NCBI RefSeq assembly: GCF_030272615.1
Contig: NC_081406.1
Coordinates: 173,360,861-173,424,860, forward strand
DNA: 64,000 bases
From: Cryptomeria japonica
Taxonomy: Eukaryota; Streptophyta; Pinopsida; Cupressales; Cupressaceae
Reading direction: 5' to 3'
This document shows positions 1 through 12,399 of this stretch, piece after piece; positions within the stretch are counted from its first letter, which is position 1; each line of letters opens with the position of its first letter. The position numbers were made by a program, and so were the translations under genes. Below the pieces are notes generated by a model, which saw only the letters and a program-made list of their open reading frames with translations, did not search any database and was not told where the DNA came from.

Positions 1-17
1 GTGAACATAACAACAGT

Positions 18-2727
18 TTGGCAAATATGGCTTATGAGGATTCAAGTTGGTTATGGAATCTCAGGTATGGGCATTTAAATTTTCATAGTTTGAAGTTTCT
101 AACCTCACATGCATTAGTTTCTGGTTTGCCCAAGGTTGAGGAACATAAGGAGGTTTGTGAAGGTTGTGCTAAAGGAAAGCATGCAAGAAAAAAGTTTCCA
201 AAGGGCAATGCATGGAGGGCTCATCACCCACTTTATCTTGTTCATTCAGATATATGTGGTCCTATGCAGACTAAGAGTTTGGGTAAGTCATCATATTTCA
301 TCACTTTTATTGATGATTACTCACAAAATTGTTGGGTATATTTTTTGAAGGCCAAAGATGAAGCCTTGGATACATTCAAGAAGTTTAAAGCCCTTGTGGA
401 AAATGAGAAAGGGTGCAAGATCCAATGTTTAAGGACTGATCGTGGAGGAGAGTTTTGCTCAAAGGCTTTCGAAAGTTATTGTGATTTTAATGGCATCAAG
501 AGGCAAATTACTACTACATACACACCTCAACAGAATGGAGTAGCTGAAAGGAAGAATCATACTGTGGTTGAAATGGCAAGGTGCATGTTACAAACCAAGG
601 GATTGAGAAATTCTTATTGGCGAGATGGAGTTGCTACAGCGGTGTACATCCTCAACTGCAGCCCCACCAGTGCACTAGAAAAGATGACTCCTTATGAAGC
701 TTGGTATGGTAAAAGGCCTAATGTTAATCATTTAAAAGTTATTAGTTGTTTGGCTTATGTGCATGTACCTAATCAAAATAGACAGAAGTTAGATGCAAAG
801 AGTGAGTCATGTATTTTTATTGGGTATAGTGAGAAAAGCAAGGCTTATAGATTGTATAATCCCCTCACTAACAAGCTTATTGTCTTAAGGGATGTAATTT
901 TTGATGAAGGGGGAGTTTATGGTCATAAAAAAGGCCATGTTGAGAAGCCAAAATCTATTTTGAATGATGATATAATTGCTGATATTGATCATGAGCAACC
1001 AACTAATGTTTCTATATCCAGTGGTTTAACTCCACCAAGCAATCCTTCATCAAGTTCTTTAGTACCAAGCTCAAGTCTAGCTTCTTCTCCAAGTTCTACA
1101 AGGAAGGTAAGGAGATTGAGTGATATCTACCAGAAGAGTGGAAATCAAGTACATGAAGAAAACCCAATAGGTGAGACAGTGAATTTTACTTTATTAGCCA
1201 AGGCTGATTTTGAACCATCATGTTTTGATGATGCATGTACTAATGAGGTTTGGGTGAAAGCCATGGAAGAAGAGATGGATTTCATTCACAGGAATGACAC
1301 TTGGGAGTTAACAGAACTTCCACATGACAAAAAAAGGATTGGAACCAAATGGGTCTACAAGACCAAATTTAATAGTGATGGGAGTTTTGAAAGACACAAA
1401 GCGAGATTAGTTGCTAAAGGCTTCACACAAAAGTATGGAATTGATTATGAAGAGACATTTGCACCAGTAGCAAGACAAGAGACCATAAGAATGCTGATTT
1501 CATTAGCAGCTCAGAAGAAGTGGAGCATACATCATATGGACGTGAAAAGTGCCTTCTTGAATGGGTACTTAGAAGAGGAAGTATATGTGGAGTAGCCACA
1601 AGGTTTTGAAGTGGATCTACAAGTTGAAGAAGGCTTTGTATGGCCTCAAGCAAGCACCAAGAGCGTGGTATACCAGGATTGATGGATACTTTCAGGAGAA
1701 TGGCTTCCAAAGAAGTAAGAGTGATCCTACCCTTTACTACAAACAAGAAGGTACTGATATTCTCATCATAAGTTTGTATGTTGATGATCTTTTGTATATG
1801 GATAGTAGTTCTAAGATGAAAGATGAATTCAAAGCTGCTATGATGAAAGAATTTGAGATGAAAGATCTTGGTCTAATGAAATATTTTCTAGGAATGGAGG
1901 TTTATCAAAGTAAGGATGAGATTTTCATTTGTCAAACAAAGTATGCATAGGATATGCTGAAGAAATTTAATATGACTGATTGTAACCCTGCCTCCACTCC
2001 AAGTGCTCATGGAGATTTGTTATGTAGAAATGATGGTGCTGATTTAGTTGATGAGACAACTTACAGAAGTATTGTGGGGAGCTTGATGTTTATAATCCAC
2101 ATAAGGCCTGATATTGCCTATTCAGTTTCACTTGTTTCAAGGTATATGACAAATCCATCTGAAATACATATGAAGGCAGCCAAGAGGATTTTGAGGTATG
2201 TGAAAGGGAATTTAAGTTTTGGTATTCATTACTACTCTTCTGAAAAGTTCAATCTTGTAGGCTTTAGTGATTCAGATTGGGGAGGTAGTATGGATGACCG
2301 TAAATCTACATCTGGAAATTGTTTTTCTTTTGGTTCTGGTTTAATTACCTGGAGCTCAAAAAAGCAAAGTATTGTTGCCCTCTCATCTACAGAAGCAGAG
2401 TATGTTGCAATTACCTCAGCAGGTACACAAGCTCTTTGGCTCATAAAAGTTTTGGAAGAAATTGGAGAAAAACAAATTCAGCCTATAGTAATTTATTGTG
2501 ACAATGTGAGTGCCATCAAGTTAGCAAAGAACCCGGTTCATCACAGCAAAACAAAGCATTTTGATTTGAAATATCACTTCATACGAGATTTGGTGTTGAA
2601 GAAGGATGTCGAATTGAAGCACATCAACACCTAGGATCAGCTAGCAAATATATTCACCAAAGTGGTTGCGAAAGCTCAGTTTATAGCACTATGAGATAAG
2701 ATTGTCAGCCCTCAGCATCAAGGGGGA
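18..2727 (+). pseudogene. Ty1/copia pol polyprotein, 5' end cut by window edge
   Basis: Retrotransposon polyprotein remnant. Order seen: gag-pre-integrase segment ([10 protein letters not shown]), integrase core with triad candidates in [15 protein letters not shown] and GVAERKN, reverse transcriptase with the YVDD box (near 1777), and RNase H with SDSDWGG and EAEYVA. This order (integrase before reverse transcriptase) defines Ty1/copia. The frame is open from 18 to a TAG at 1593, just where the family usually reads VEQPQGF. A small out-of-frame deletion after about 1605 moves it to another frame, which runs on through TAG at 1948, TAG at 2632 and TGA at 2692 (conserved Arg of the RDK motif). 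The product ends beside the polypurine tract and LTR. Not functional as read; gag and the 5' LTR lie outside the window. Confidence 0.95.
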
Positions 2728-2728
2728 G
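2716..2728 (+). promoter_or_regulatory. Copia polypurine tract
   Basis: The purine-rich run AAGGGGGAG lies two bases before the TGTTGATAAT that opens the LTR. In Ty1/copia elements this is the primer site for plus-strand DNA synthesis. Position and composition fit. Confidence 0.85.
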
Positions 2729-2730
2729 TA

Positions 2731-3159
2731 TGTTGATAATTGATGTTGCTCTAGCATGCAGCTAGATTAGTTTAGTTAATAGTTTTTTGTTTATTCATGC
2801 AAATAAAGCATGTACTCCAACATGCATTAATCCTTAGGACTATTTTTAGCTTTTTTTTTTGCATGAGTTTGTTTTTTAGTAAATAAAGCATGTTGTGCAT
2901 GCACTTATTGTATTCTTAATTTAAGGAGCAGTTTTCTTTTTTAGTTTGAGAGCCTTAGTAGCTTTCCATGCAAAGCTAGGAATATATTTAGAACTGCAGT
3001 TATCATTAATTCTTTTAGGCTGCAAGTGCTTTATATATACAGCCTCTATGTAATTTTTTAATTAAGCTTCAATAAAGATATTGGTGTTTTCTTCTTTTTG
3101 TTGTTATTGTTTGCTAATCAGTTGGTTCAGAGAGGATAGGTCAGGTTCAAAATTCTACA
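2731..3159 (+). mobile_element. Copia 3' LTR
   Basis: The LTR starts with TG directly after the polypurine tract. The end is placed at CA (3158-3159) because the opposite-strand DUF4283 frame loses its similarity there. Inside are a TATA-like TTATATATAC (3031-3040) and AATAAA (3071-3076), as expected of U3 and R. Two imperfect internal repeats around AAATAAAGCATGT lie near 2800 and 2880. The 5' LTR is outside the window, so identity and target duplication cannot be checked; the end could be off by some bases. Confidence 0.8.
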
Positions 3160-3449
3160 ATAGGTGCATGGTATGGTTCCATAGATCTGGGATTAAACCC
3201 AGGCGTCCACTTTTGAATGAAAATGAATTGATCCTCAAGCATCCACAATTGAGATTCCAAGGCTTGATTCTGCACATCTTTGCTATTAAAATCGATTGTG
3301 AAGAAATGTTTTGGAAGGAAATAAACTTCAATCACGCCAATAGCACATGATTTCTTTATCCAATCTTTAATTTCTTGCATGGAGCAATATTTGCCAAGGA
3401 CTCGGCCAATAACTGTTGTTCTGCCAAGGTCAAGAATGTCCGCATCCAC
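3147..3449 (-). pseudogene. DUF4283-domain fragment (plant retroelement type)
   Basis: An open frame on the minus strand resembles the DUF4283 domain, found at the N-terminus of many plant LINE-derived and nucleic-acid-binding retroelement proteins. Seen: an IGRVLGKYCS opening, a basic helix (IKDWIKKS), an alternating hydrophobic strand (FFTIDFNSKD) and the tail WTPGFNP. Similarity stops at about residue 96 (HAPI), where the copia LTR begins, so the original frame was cut by that insertion. N-terminal sequence beyond 3449 soon meets a TGA and then a GT microsatellite. No zinc knuckle or reverse transcriptase remains. Family assignment is from motif memory. Confidence 0.65.
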
Positions 3450-3534
3450 AATGTCGGAAACATCAATACTTCAGGTTACGATTGGCGAATTCGCATCTTG
3501 TGAATTGGTGAAATTTTGGAGAAGCTCCATTCAG

Positions 3535-3540
<6 letters not shown>

Positions 3541-3626
<86 letters not shown>
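3541..3626. repeat. (GT)43 microsatellite
   Basis: Uninterrupted GT dinucleotide run of 86 nt followed by a short ACATATACATATA tail. Long pure runs are usually length-polymorphic. Confidence 0.98.
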
Positions 3627-3628
<2 letters not shown>

Positions 3629-3639
3629 ATATACATATA

Positions 3640-3860
3640 ATAATGAAAATTCAGAAAATTAGAGTTAGGCAGCTTGACATAAAAATTTGAATAAGTTATT
3701 AACATAATTTGAAAAATATGTAAGAACAAAATTTGTAAAAATTTGATTCTAGTTTCTAATGCAACTAATTGTTTTTTGGAAAAAAATTAAATTTATTTGA
3801 TGAAAAATTGAAATTTGTAATATGGCGGCTAGAAATAATGTCAAATTTAAAATCCTTTTT
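3640..3860 (+). repeat. Dispersed repeat, copy 1 (partner at 49240-49430)
   Basis: AT-rich sequence starting near AAATTAGAGTTA and containing TTGACAT, AATAAGTT and TAGTTTCTAA in the same order as at 49240-49430. This is a diverged dispersed element in the same orientation, with no coding content seen. Confidence 0.6.
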
Positions 3861-4020
3861 CTTTTCTTTGTGGTTGGGTGGGGGAGCGGGAGGTGGCGGC
3901 ATGGGGGAAGTTAAAGTATTTCAATTTATAAATACAACATTTCTTTTTCTCACATGTCAATTTCTTCTTGGAATTTTGTTTCAACAATGCACAATGTTCC
4001 CAAAATACCCTAGTTTCTAA

Positions 4021-4797
4021 CATCTATAAGAAAAAATGTTTAGAAATATTAAAATGTACCATGCTTTTAATACACAATATTGTTATTTCAAACTAGATTT
4101 CTATCACTGATATCTATGAATGCTACTTTAAAATCATATTCTTCTTAGATTTTCTACCTTAAAAGTATATAATACTTCGGACTCATAAATTCATAAAGAA
4201 AAAAAGTTTTATACATAATAGTTTTGTTTTAAAATTGATCATATTCTCAGAATAATTGAATACTACTATAATAACTTTGGTGAAAAAGCATACTATTTCG
4301 TGACAATGACTCATACATCTATCAAACCATTTGATAACACGCTTTTAAATTTTGTCACTAATTCTAAACATGATTGAGGTTGAAGTCCTGCCCAGCTTTT
4401 CGCTGCCGTATGTTTACAGTAGTGGATTTTTACATTTGCTGGAGGGGATCGGAACAAAATTTAAAAAGCACACAATTGAATGTCGGATCGCAATCCCTTT
4501 AAGCTTGGTATACTGTCTCAGTACAAAACTTGTTCTACTGTATAAATTTTCAGTCTCCTCATTATTACATCCCAAGAAATGGCATCTCACGGCCATTTCG
4601 ATAAATATGATAATAATATAGGCCATAGAAAAGGGAAAACAAAAAGCCGTATTCGTATTTCTGATTTTCCATACATACTTAGTTGCTTCCAAACTTAAAA
4701 CCCCACTTCATGCCCTGTCCTGGTCTGCTCTGGAGCTGGGGCCGGCACTCTAATAAAATCCCCCTAGTTTACAAATGATAGCTGTTAATGAGCACAC
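4021..4797. other. Region 3' of HIPP copy A, no gene seen
   Basis: AT-rich sequence followed by the presumed 3' untranslated region of the minus-strand HIPP pseudogene. It is duplicated at 10640-11507. I see no coding frame of its own. Confidence 0.6.
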
Positions 4798-5387
4798 TCA
4801 ACAGATAACACAAGTATTAGGATATTCCTCTCTCACAACAGTGTATTCATACGGCCTGTAATCGTAGGTGATGGGCAAATACACAACTTCAACTTTTGAA
4901 GGTTCTGCTTTGTTCTCCTTCTTTGCTTCGCCTTGAGGTTTCTTCTCCTCTTTTTTCTCGCCCTCCTTCTTCTCCTCTTTTTTATCGCCTTCCTTCTTCT
5001 CCTCTTTCGCAGGACCCATGCTCAGCAAATCTGCAAAGCCGAATTTCCTGAGTTTAGAGGCCTAACAGACGGGATCCACGTCCCCAATTGCAGTCATCTT
5101 CTTCTCCTTCATGTCCACCGCCACAGAATCCACCCCTGCAATACAAATATCCATTCATCAGATTTTGCAGCAGATTAAACTTTTAATCTCAAGGTTTTAA
5201 AGCAAATAGGAAGAGTTTGCATACCTTGGACAGCCGCAACCTGCTTGAGGGCCTTTTTCTTGCTGCTCTCGTTTTCAATGGCCAATTTTAGCACTATTTT
5301 CTGGAGAACATAACCATTAGCTAGCTGATCACAACTTCCAATGAGAATGCGAGAAAAAAGAAGGAAAATGGTTACCTTCATTGCCAT
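4798..5387 (-). pseudogene. HIPP39-like heavy-metal-domain gene, nonsense copy
   Basis: Three exons on the minus strand: 5376-5387 (MAMK), 5225-5300 and 4798-5135, all with GT/AG borders. The product would be a HIPP-type protein: an HMA fold (KIVLKLAIENESSKKKAL, then GVDSVAVDMKEKK), a Lys/Glu-rich linker and a C-terminal CVIC prenylation box. As in the HIPP39 group, the metal-binding CxxC motif is absent. Codon 54 is TAG (5062-5064) where the twin gene has Leu (CTG), which truncates the protein within the HMA domain. Splice sites, promoter and the downstream frame are otherwise preserved, so loss looks recent. A shorter product from a later Met (5026-5028) would keep only the linker and CaaX tail. 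Confidence 0.85.
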
Positions 5388-5483
5388 GGGACAAATGAGA
5401 ATCCTTAGCAGAATGTAAGGAATTCAAAGTGGAATGCGATGCACAGAAATACGAATGCAGGGAACGGAAGGGCCATAAGGGGG

Positions 5484-5491
5484 CTTATAAA
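5484..5491 (-). promoter_or_regulatory. TATA box of HIPP copy A
   Basis: TTTATAAG on the minus strand lies 97 nt upstream of the ATG at 5387. The same box sits at the same distance in copy B. Confidence 0.65.
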
Positions 5492-5609
5492 GAGGGGAAA
5501 GAGGAGAATCTGAGAAAATGTAAGGGTCGTGGTAAGAGAGTGAAACTACAACTTTCAAGTGCGTCGGGGTCCGCCGGTCGTTTGGTGGAAGAGTAGGAAA
5601 GTTCAAACT

Positions 5610-8080
5610 AATTCATTTTTCTAAACCTTGCTTGCGGAAGACGAGGGACATTCAAATGCAATCATTTTCCTAAACCGTGCTTTATCGACGTGTGATCCGT
5701 ACAAGCAAGAAACTTCCCCAGTGGTGCCGAAATGCCTTGTTTTAATAAAGGCGAAGGCTTAATCCATGAAGGCAAGGCATCGTTGAACATATACAAGGTT
5801 GAGGTTACCTTTCTTTTCATGTTGTAAAAATCATCAATTAGTCTTTAATGGAAGTTTTTTTTAAGGTTTAGATTGTCTTTCTTTTCATGTTGTAAAAGCT
5901 ATCAATCCATCTTCAATGGAAGTTTTCATGGTGATCTTTTTGAATAATAAGTTTCTTTTTTCTTTACTTCATTTCGTATTGGTGGACCTTCCTTTTAGTT
6001 TTTCTTTTCTTTTATATTTGATTAAATTCTAATGTGTCTATTTTGATACATATATTTCAACAAATCATGGGTTCTTTTATACTCTTCATGACCATGCATT
6101 TAAATTAAGGAATTTGTTCTCGGTTTTTGTACTATTCTTTCCTAATTTCTTGTATTTTCATGCTTATATTGAGGATCATATTAGTCTTATAATAAGGGAA
6201 ATGCTTGATGTTCATGTGAAAGCCAAGAACAAGGATAAAGTTTTAAATTTGCGTTCATCCCTATCTCTGATTAAACATGAAGAACATTATAATTTTTTTC
6301 ATGACCTTCTTGAACTCTTTGCATAGTCTATAATGAATCCCCTTACATTGCTTGTGCAATCATTGTTATTCATCCTAATCCTAAATTAGTAAAAATAAAG
6401 ATTAAAAAAATGCACACTAAAATTATTTTACTAGTCAAGCATCAAATTCAAAATTTGTTGTACGTTAGGTTTATTTGAACCATAGATTAAGCACCTTGGA
6501 TTCCCGACATTGTTTCTATTGTTGAATCAATGGTTGTATCCACATCTACATTGAATTTCATGATCTCAACAAAGCATCCTTGAAAGATAACTCCCCCAAA
6601 CCAATATTGACATGATTATCCATTCCATAATTCGACATGAATTTCTCTCTTTCATAGAGAATTTTTTTTGGTTGTAATCAAACTCTTATCAATCCATGAG
6701 ATTAATGAAAAACCCATTTCACTACTCCTTTAGAACTTTTTGGCTACATCACCATGCCCTTGAACTTTATAAATGTTGGCTACACATATCAATGACCTAT
6801 TACTCTTACCTTTTCCGGACTTATGGACAATATTTTCAAGGATTGTATTGATACATATGTGGCCAATCTATAACTCGTTATATTTGTGTGCAAGAATTAC
6901 AAAACATGTTTGAACGTGTTCAACAATACTAGATGTACTTAAATCTCAAAAAGTGCATTGTTGAGGTTGATAGAAATAGGTTACTATGCTCATAATTCAT
7001 AATCATGAGATTTTGAAAGACATTAAGGAGGTTGATGCTATTATCAATATGTATCCTTCCAAGAACCTTTCCTTGTTATATATACTAATCCAAAATATAA
7101 GGCATTGGCACTTCATTTCCTAAATGGTAGATCACATTCTTCCATTCATCAAATTGCTTAACAAGGATGGTAATTTTATTTAGAATGCTTAAAAATTAAA
7201 TAATCTTTTGAATCCATAAAATTTTGCCTAACCTTTGTTGCTATCTTAACTCCTATTAATTGGTAATGCTCTTCCCCATCAAAATTGTATTTTCTCCTTT
7301 ATTTTTCTATTGATACAATAATTGATGCCTTATTGGTTTGACATAACAATATCAAAAAATAGTGCGCTAGTTATGACATTAGTTAGGGCTTAGTAATATA
7401 TGAGACCCACCACTCCTCTATGTAATGATAAGTCATGAAAAAAATGGACAACGGAAAATATGATATATCTTTAAATTTGAGATTTGATTTCCTAATTTAA
7501 CGATATTTTCTAGTTCATTTTCATGTTCACACTCCTTCAAAATTTGAGTTTTTTTGTCAACTTCCTTTCTTATGATGTTCAATTCTATATCAAACTAATA
7601 GAATAGGTACAAGACATGAAAATAAAGATGAAATGTTATTAAATTAAAAAAAAACAATAATTATTGTTATTTCAAATATTTTTAAAAAGAACATATTAGC
7701 TCATACTATCAAATTCAATCTAAAAACGTGAAAATTCATTCTTCTACATTGACAAAACAAGAAAAGGTGGCATAGTTATCAAACAAATATTGATAATTTG
7801 TCAACACCATGAAAAGTATGTTTGCATGCTAGATAAATCATATATGTAGAGTAAACAAGAGCATGTGGGTCCAAAATTATGTGATTCACATGGATGTTTA
7901 CCATTTGACAGAATTTCAACAAATACAAGCACATTATAATGCACTCACATTATAGCCTTATTTGCATATACCATTAGGGAAAGAGGAATACAAAGATAGA
8001 GAGATAGAATGGGGGAGAGAAAGAGAGAGGAGAGAAATAGGGATAGAGGAAGAAATGAGGACAAAGAGGAGGGGGAATAG
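5610..8080. other. AT-rich flank in copy A, one short shared frame
   Basis: About 2.5 kb upstream of the HIPP pseudogene. The first 200 nt are well conserved with copy B. The rest is AT-rich. Only the short frame at 6114-6326 is worth listing. Confidence 0.5.
6114..6326 (+). other. Short reading frame kept in both duplicates (copy A)
   Basis: A 70-codon frame whose last 50 residues match the frame at 12861-13043. Shared parts are YIEDHI, IIREMLD, VKAKNKDKV and EEHY, both ending at FA-stop. Many amino acid changes separate the two, so conservation may only reflect the recent duplication. I do not recognise the protein; it may be a fragment of an old exon or element. Confidence 0.3.
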
Positions 8081-8088
8081 AAAAAAAA

Positions 8089-8126
<38 letters not shown>

Positions 8127-8163
8127 GTATCTCGATAGATATGGAAGGAGGTAGAGATAGATT

Positions 8164-8260
<97 letters not shown>

Positions 8261-8390
8261 AAATATGTAAACTAAGATAGATACATAAACACACACATAT
8301 AGAAGTCTATGAAGAGGGAGGGCGAGAGGGAGAGAGTAAGATAGCTCAGTAGAGATGACGATAGAAGGAAAGAGGGAGAAAGAGAGATAG
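7980..8390. repeat. GA microsatellite cluster
   Basis: Purine-rich tract with pure AG runs at 8091-8122 and 8165-8255, flanked by imperfect GA and GATA-like sequence. The equivalent interval in the duplicated copy falls in the assembly gap at 14186-14685. Confidence 0.95.
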
Positions 8391-8399
8391 ATTTATATT

Positions 8400-10050
8400 T
8401 CACTCAAATTTAAGCATGATATAATGTGTGTTATGATGCAAGCACACTATAACACAAGTTAATATTTTTATCTAGTTTGGGTATTACCAACCCTTATGAC
8501 TAGATTTTGATTAGGTGTCCAACCTATAGAGTTGGACTTGCATTTCAACACTCAAGGATGCATTTTTTTTTAAAATATAGAAAAAAGCCAAAATCTCAAT
8601 CATTCTTACCAGTAGGTTTGCACATTTTCCAATGTCAAGTTGAAAAAATACCCTAATAGTGTTGAGATCTTTCTCATCTTTCTAGCCATGTAAATTTACT
8701 ATGTTTCAAATATGTTAAGGTTTTGATATGTAATTTATTTTGTTAGTGTCTCCATTTTTTTATGAAAGAATTAGTGTGGTTTTTTGGTTTCATCTTTTAC
8801 TCATTCGTCAAAATGTGGAACAAATTATATGTTTATATTAATATAGACTCTATTTATAAACCTTCAAAAAAATTAATTTTTGATTAGTTTTCAAAAAAAT
8901 CAAGAAGAAGCAAACTCAAATTTTTATTTTTCACTTTGAAAGTTAGTAAAAAAATTATATATGTATTAAAACATGTTAAAAAAAAAGGAATAAACTACAT
9001 GGTGTAGGCTAATTTAATTCACTAAAATAATTTTTTTTAAACATTGAAAATGTTAACATGTTGGAGGGAGCACACAAATGCTATGCTATATTTTATGACA
9101 AAAATAAGATCACTTTGTGTGCTCCCCCTATTTATACCCCATAATATCCACCATTTTTAGAATAAATTAGTAGTCTAGAAAGTAAATTTAGAGCACTACA
9201 ACTAATGTTTCTTCAAATTTTGAGCATAACTATCTTAAATTTTCTTCTGAGATCAATTTTTATTGATTTTAGTAAAAAAACAGTGGCCACTTAAGACCCC
9301 ATTTTGTTATTGCATTTCAATTAATTTGCCCATAAATTTTTTTTAAATGGGTACCAAATGTATTAGATCAATAACGCTCAATTAATGTGCACGTGCAATC
9401 CCATACTAAATGTACAAATAAAACCTTGATTAAATGGGCAAGGTTGAGAGATAGGACTAACTAAGATGATGATGAGTGTCTTAATCCTATTTCATGTGGC
9501 AACTATAGGTAAGATGATATGTCTATGAGAAACTTCTAAAAAGATTTCCAACTCACCAAGTAAAATTAGCATGTCAACATGTGTGAAAAGGTCCTAAATA
9601 ATGACTAGTTAGATATTGTATCATGTTCACACTATAAAGAGGTAAATTGGATAGACAATACCCTTGTTCACACTAAAAAATAGCACTAATTTGATTCATA
9701 TTCTTAATCATGGAGTTTTCCCCAAAATTATCCCACTTAGCTTTCCACCCCGTTTGCAGAACCTTTTATTCTGCCTTGTGAACAATTAATTATAAAGCAA
9801 CTTGTTTCTTCCAATTTTTTTGCTAACTAAAACTAATACCATTTTAAAATCTGTAAATATGTATCAATATGTCTATAGACACATGTTATCCTAGGCTAAC
9901 CCTTAAATAACTTGTGTAAATAAGCAAAAATTACACATTTTAGTCATATAAATGCTTTAGAGTGGTTTGATGCAAAACTAGGCTTTTTTTAAAAACTCAA
10001 ATCAAAATATTCCTAGCATAATCTTTTCACCAATTTTATTTGATGGTTCT
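8400..10050. other. AT-rich end of copy A, no gene seen
   Basis: Sequence shared with 14686-15809. I see no coding frame, RNA gene or element end in it. Confidence 0.6.
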
Positions 10051-11507
10051 TGTAGTCGAGTTACCTACAATAGCCATCTTCCTAATTGACATCACCAATG
10101 AATCTCCTTGCACCGATTGGGAAGGAGCATATAAAGGACATGTGGGAACCTCACACATCTTTTAAGCAAGTATCCTTTGTCTTGAGCGAGTATCCTGTTG
10201 TGTGTCCCTATATGTCCTACAACATCTAGATAATTGGGAAATATGACTTGAAGATTGAGCATCATGCAATAGCTATAAAAAGATTCCAAATGGCTAGTTG
10301 GCAAAAGTCATACATGCGTTGGCCATCGAACTAAAATAGAAAAATGAGTAATCATGCTAGCAAAATTGAGTGTTTTATTCCCTTGAATGGTGAAAAAGGT
10401 GATAAAGATGCAGATGGCTCTCATGTTGGTCATCGAGGGAAAATTGACAGCGTAAAATTTTCCAGCACAAAATAGTTATCATCGTCACCAAGTTCACACA
10501 ATCAAAATATTCTCAATTTATAAATACAAAACAATTAGTTTTTCCTTTCCCATGTCTTTTTCTCACACATCAATTTCTTCTTGTAATTTTGTTTCAACAA
10601 TCCACAATGCTCCCAAAAAGCGCTAGTTTCTAACATCTATAAGCAAAAATAGTTTGGAAATGTTAAAATATAACACCTACAAATATTCAAAAGAGTATGC
10701 TTTTAATACTCAATATTGTTGTCGCAAACTAGATTTCTATCACTGATATCTATGGATGCTACTTTAAACCCATATTCTTCTTAGATTTTCTACCTTATAA
10801 ATATATAATACATTCGACACATAAATACATAAGAGAAAAAAGCTGTAAACTTAATAATTTTGTTTAGAGTTTGATCATATCCTAGGAATAATTGAATACT
10901 ACTTTTCAATAAAATTGTATTACTTTCAAATTCATTTTGTATTTATAATCTTATTAATCAAGTATTAAAAGTATAATAACTTTGCTGAAAAAGTATATAC
11001 TATTTCTTGACAAAGACTGAATATAGATCTATCATACCATTTGATAGCACCTTTTTAAATGTTCACTAATTCTAAACATGATTGAGGTTGAAGTCGTGCC
11101 CAGCTTTTCGCTGCCGTATGTTTACGGTAGTGGAATTTTACATTTGGTGTAGGTGATCGAAACAAAATTTAAAAAGCAGACAATTGAATGGCGGATCTCA
11201 ATCCCTTTTAGCTTGGTCTACTGTCTCAGTACAAAACTTGTTCTACTGTATAAACTTTCAGTCTCCTCATTATTACATCCTAAGAAATGGCATCTGACAG
11301 CCATTTCGATATATATAATAATAATATAAGCCATAGCAAAGGGAAAATAAAGAGTCTCATTCGTATTTCTGATTTTCTATACATATTCAGGTTACCCCCA
11401 AACTTAAAACCCTACTTCAGGCTCTGTCCTACCCTACGCTCGATCGGGGATCGGCATTCAAATAAAATCTCCTTTATTTTACAAATGATCGTTGTCTAAA
11501 AGCTCGC

Positions 11508-12086
11508 TCAACAGATAACACAAGTATTAGGATATTCCTCTCTCACAGCAGTGTATTCATACGGTCTGTAATCGTAGGTGATGGGCACATGATACACAAC
11601 TTCAACTTTTGGAGGTTCTGCTTTGTTCTCCTTCTTTGCTTCGCCTTGAGGTTTCTTCTCCTCTTTTTTTTCGCCCTCCATCTTCTCCTCTTTTTTCTCG
11701 CCTTCCTTCTTCTCCTCTTTCGCAGGACCCACGCTCAGCAAATCTGCAAAGCCGAATTTCCTGAGTTTAGAGGCCAGACAGACGGGATCGACGTCCCCTA
11801 TCACAGTGATCTTCTTCTCCTTCATGTCCACCGCCACTGAATCCACCCCTGCGATACAAACATTCATTCATCAGATTTTGCAGAAGAATAAGGTTTTAAA
11901 GCAAATAGGAAGAGTTTTCGTACCATGGACACGTGCAACCTGTTTGAGTGCCTTTTTCTTGCTGTTTTCGTCCTCAATGGACAATTTTAGTACTATTTTC
12001 TGCAGAGCAGAACCATTAGCTAGCTGATCAGAACTTCAAATGAGAATGTAATAAAAAAGAAGGAAAATGGTTACCTTCATTGCCAT
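11508..12086 (-). CDS. HIPP39-like heavy-metal-associated isoprenylated protein
   Basis: Intact three-exon gene: 12075-12086 (MAMK), 11924-11999 and 11508-11848, 429 coding nt, 142 residues. Donors are AAG/gtaacc and CATG/gtacga; both acceptors end in gcag. Residues 1-70 form an HMA-like fold (KIVLKLSIEDENSKKKAL, GVDSVAVDMKEKK, then KLRKFGFADLLSVGP), followed by a Lys/Glu-rich linker and a Tyr/Pro tail ending in CVIC, a CaaX box for lipid attachment. No CxxC metal-binding pair is present, as is usual in this HIPP subgroup, so metal binding is doubtful; the family is known for roles at membranes, in stress and metal handling. The ATG is fixed by the exon 1 donor and by matching the twin gene. 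It lies in the second unit of a tandem duplication. Confidence 0.9.
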
Positions 12087-12182
12087 GGGACGAATGAGAA
12101 TCCTTAGCAGAATGTAAGGAATTCAAAGTGGAATGCGATGCACAGAAATGCGAATGCAGGGAACGGAAGGGCCATAAGGGGG

Positions 12183-12190
12183 CTTATAAA
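12183..12190 (-). promoter_or_regulatory. TATA box of HIPP copy B
   Basis: TTTATAAG on the minus strand, 97 nt upstream of the ATG at 12086, in a promoter almost identical to copy A. Confidence 0.65.
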
Positions 12191-12399
12191 GAGGGGAAAG
12201 ACGAGAATCTGAGAAAATGGAAGGGTCGTGGTAAGAGAGTGAAACTACAACTTTCAAGTGCGTCGGGGTCCGCCGGTCGTTTGGTGGAAGAGTAGGAAAG
12301 TTCAAACTAATTCATTTCTTTTTCCTAAACCTCGCTTTGCGGAAGACGAGGAACGTTCAAACACAATCATTTCTGTAATCCGTGTTTTATCGAGGGGTG

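Larger units (their letters stand above)
3917..10050. repeat. Tandem segmental duplication, copy A
   Basis: This 6.1-kb stretch is collinear with 10509-15809 in direct orientation. Shared landmarks in order: a CAATTTATAAATAC start, the HIPP 3' region (near 4380 and 11090), three HIPP exons, the promoter, a short shared reading frame (6114 and 12861) and the end at TGATGGTTCT. About 460 nt of unmatched sequence separates the copies. Copy A contains GA microsatellites where copy B has an N gap. Confidence 0.9.

Noticed and set aside
3379-3729. Val/Cys and Thr/His repeat frames on both strands
   Set aside because: They are translations of the GT microsatellite joined to flanking sequence.
7958-8296. 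Open frame of Ser/Leu repeats on the minus strand
   Set aside because: It is the translation of the GA microsatellite; no non-repeat domain is present.
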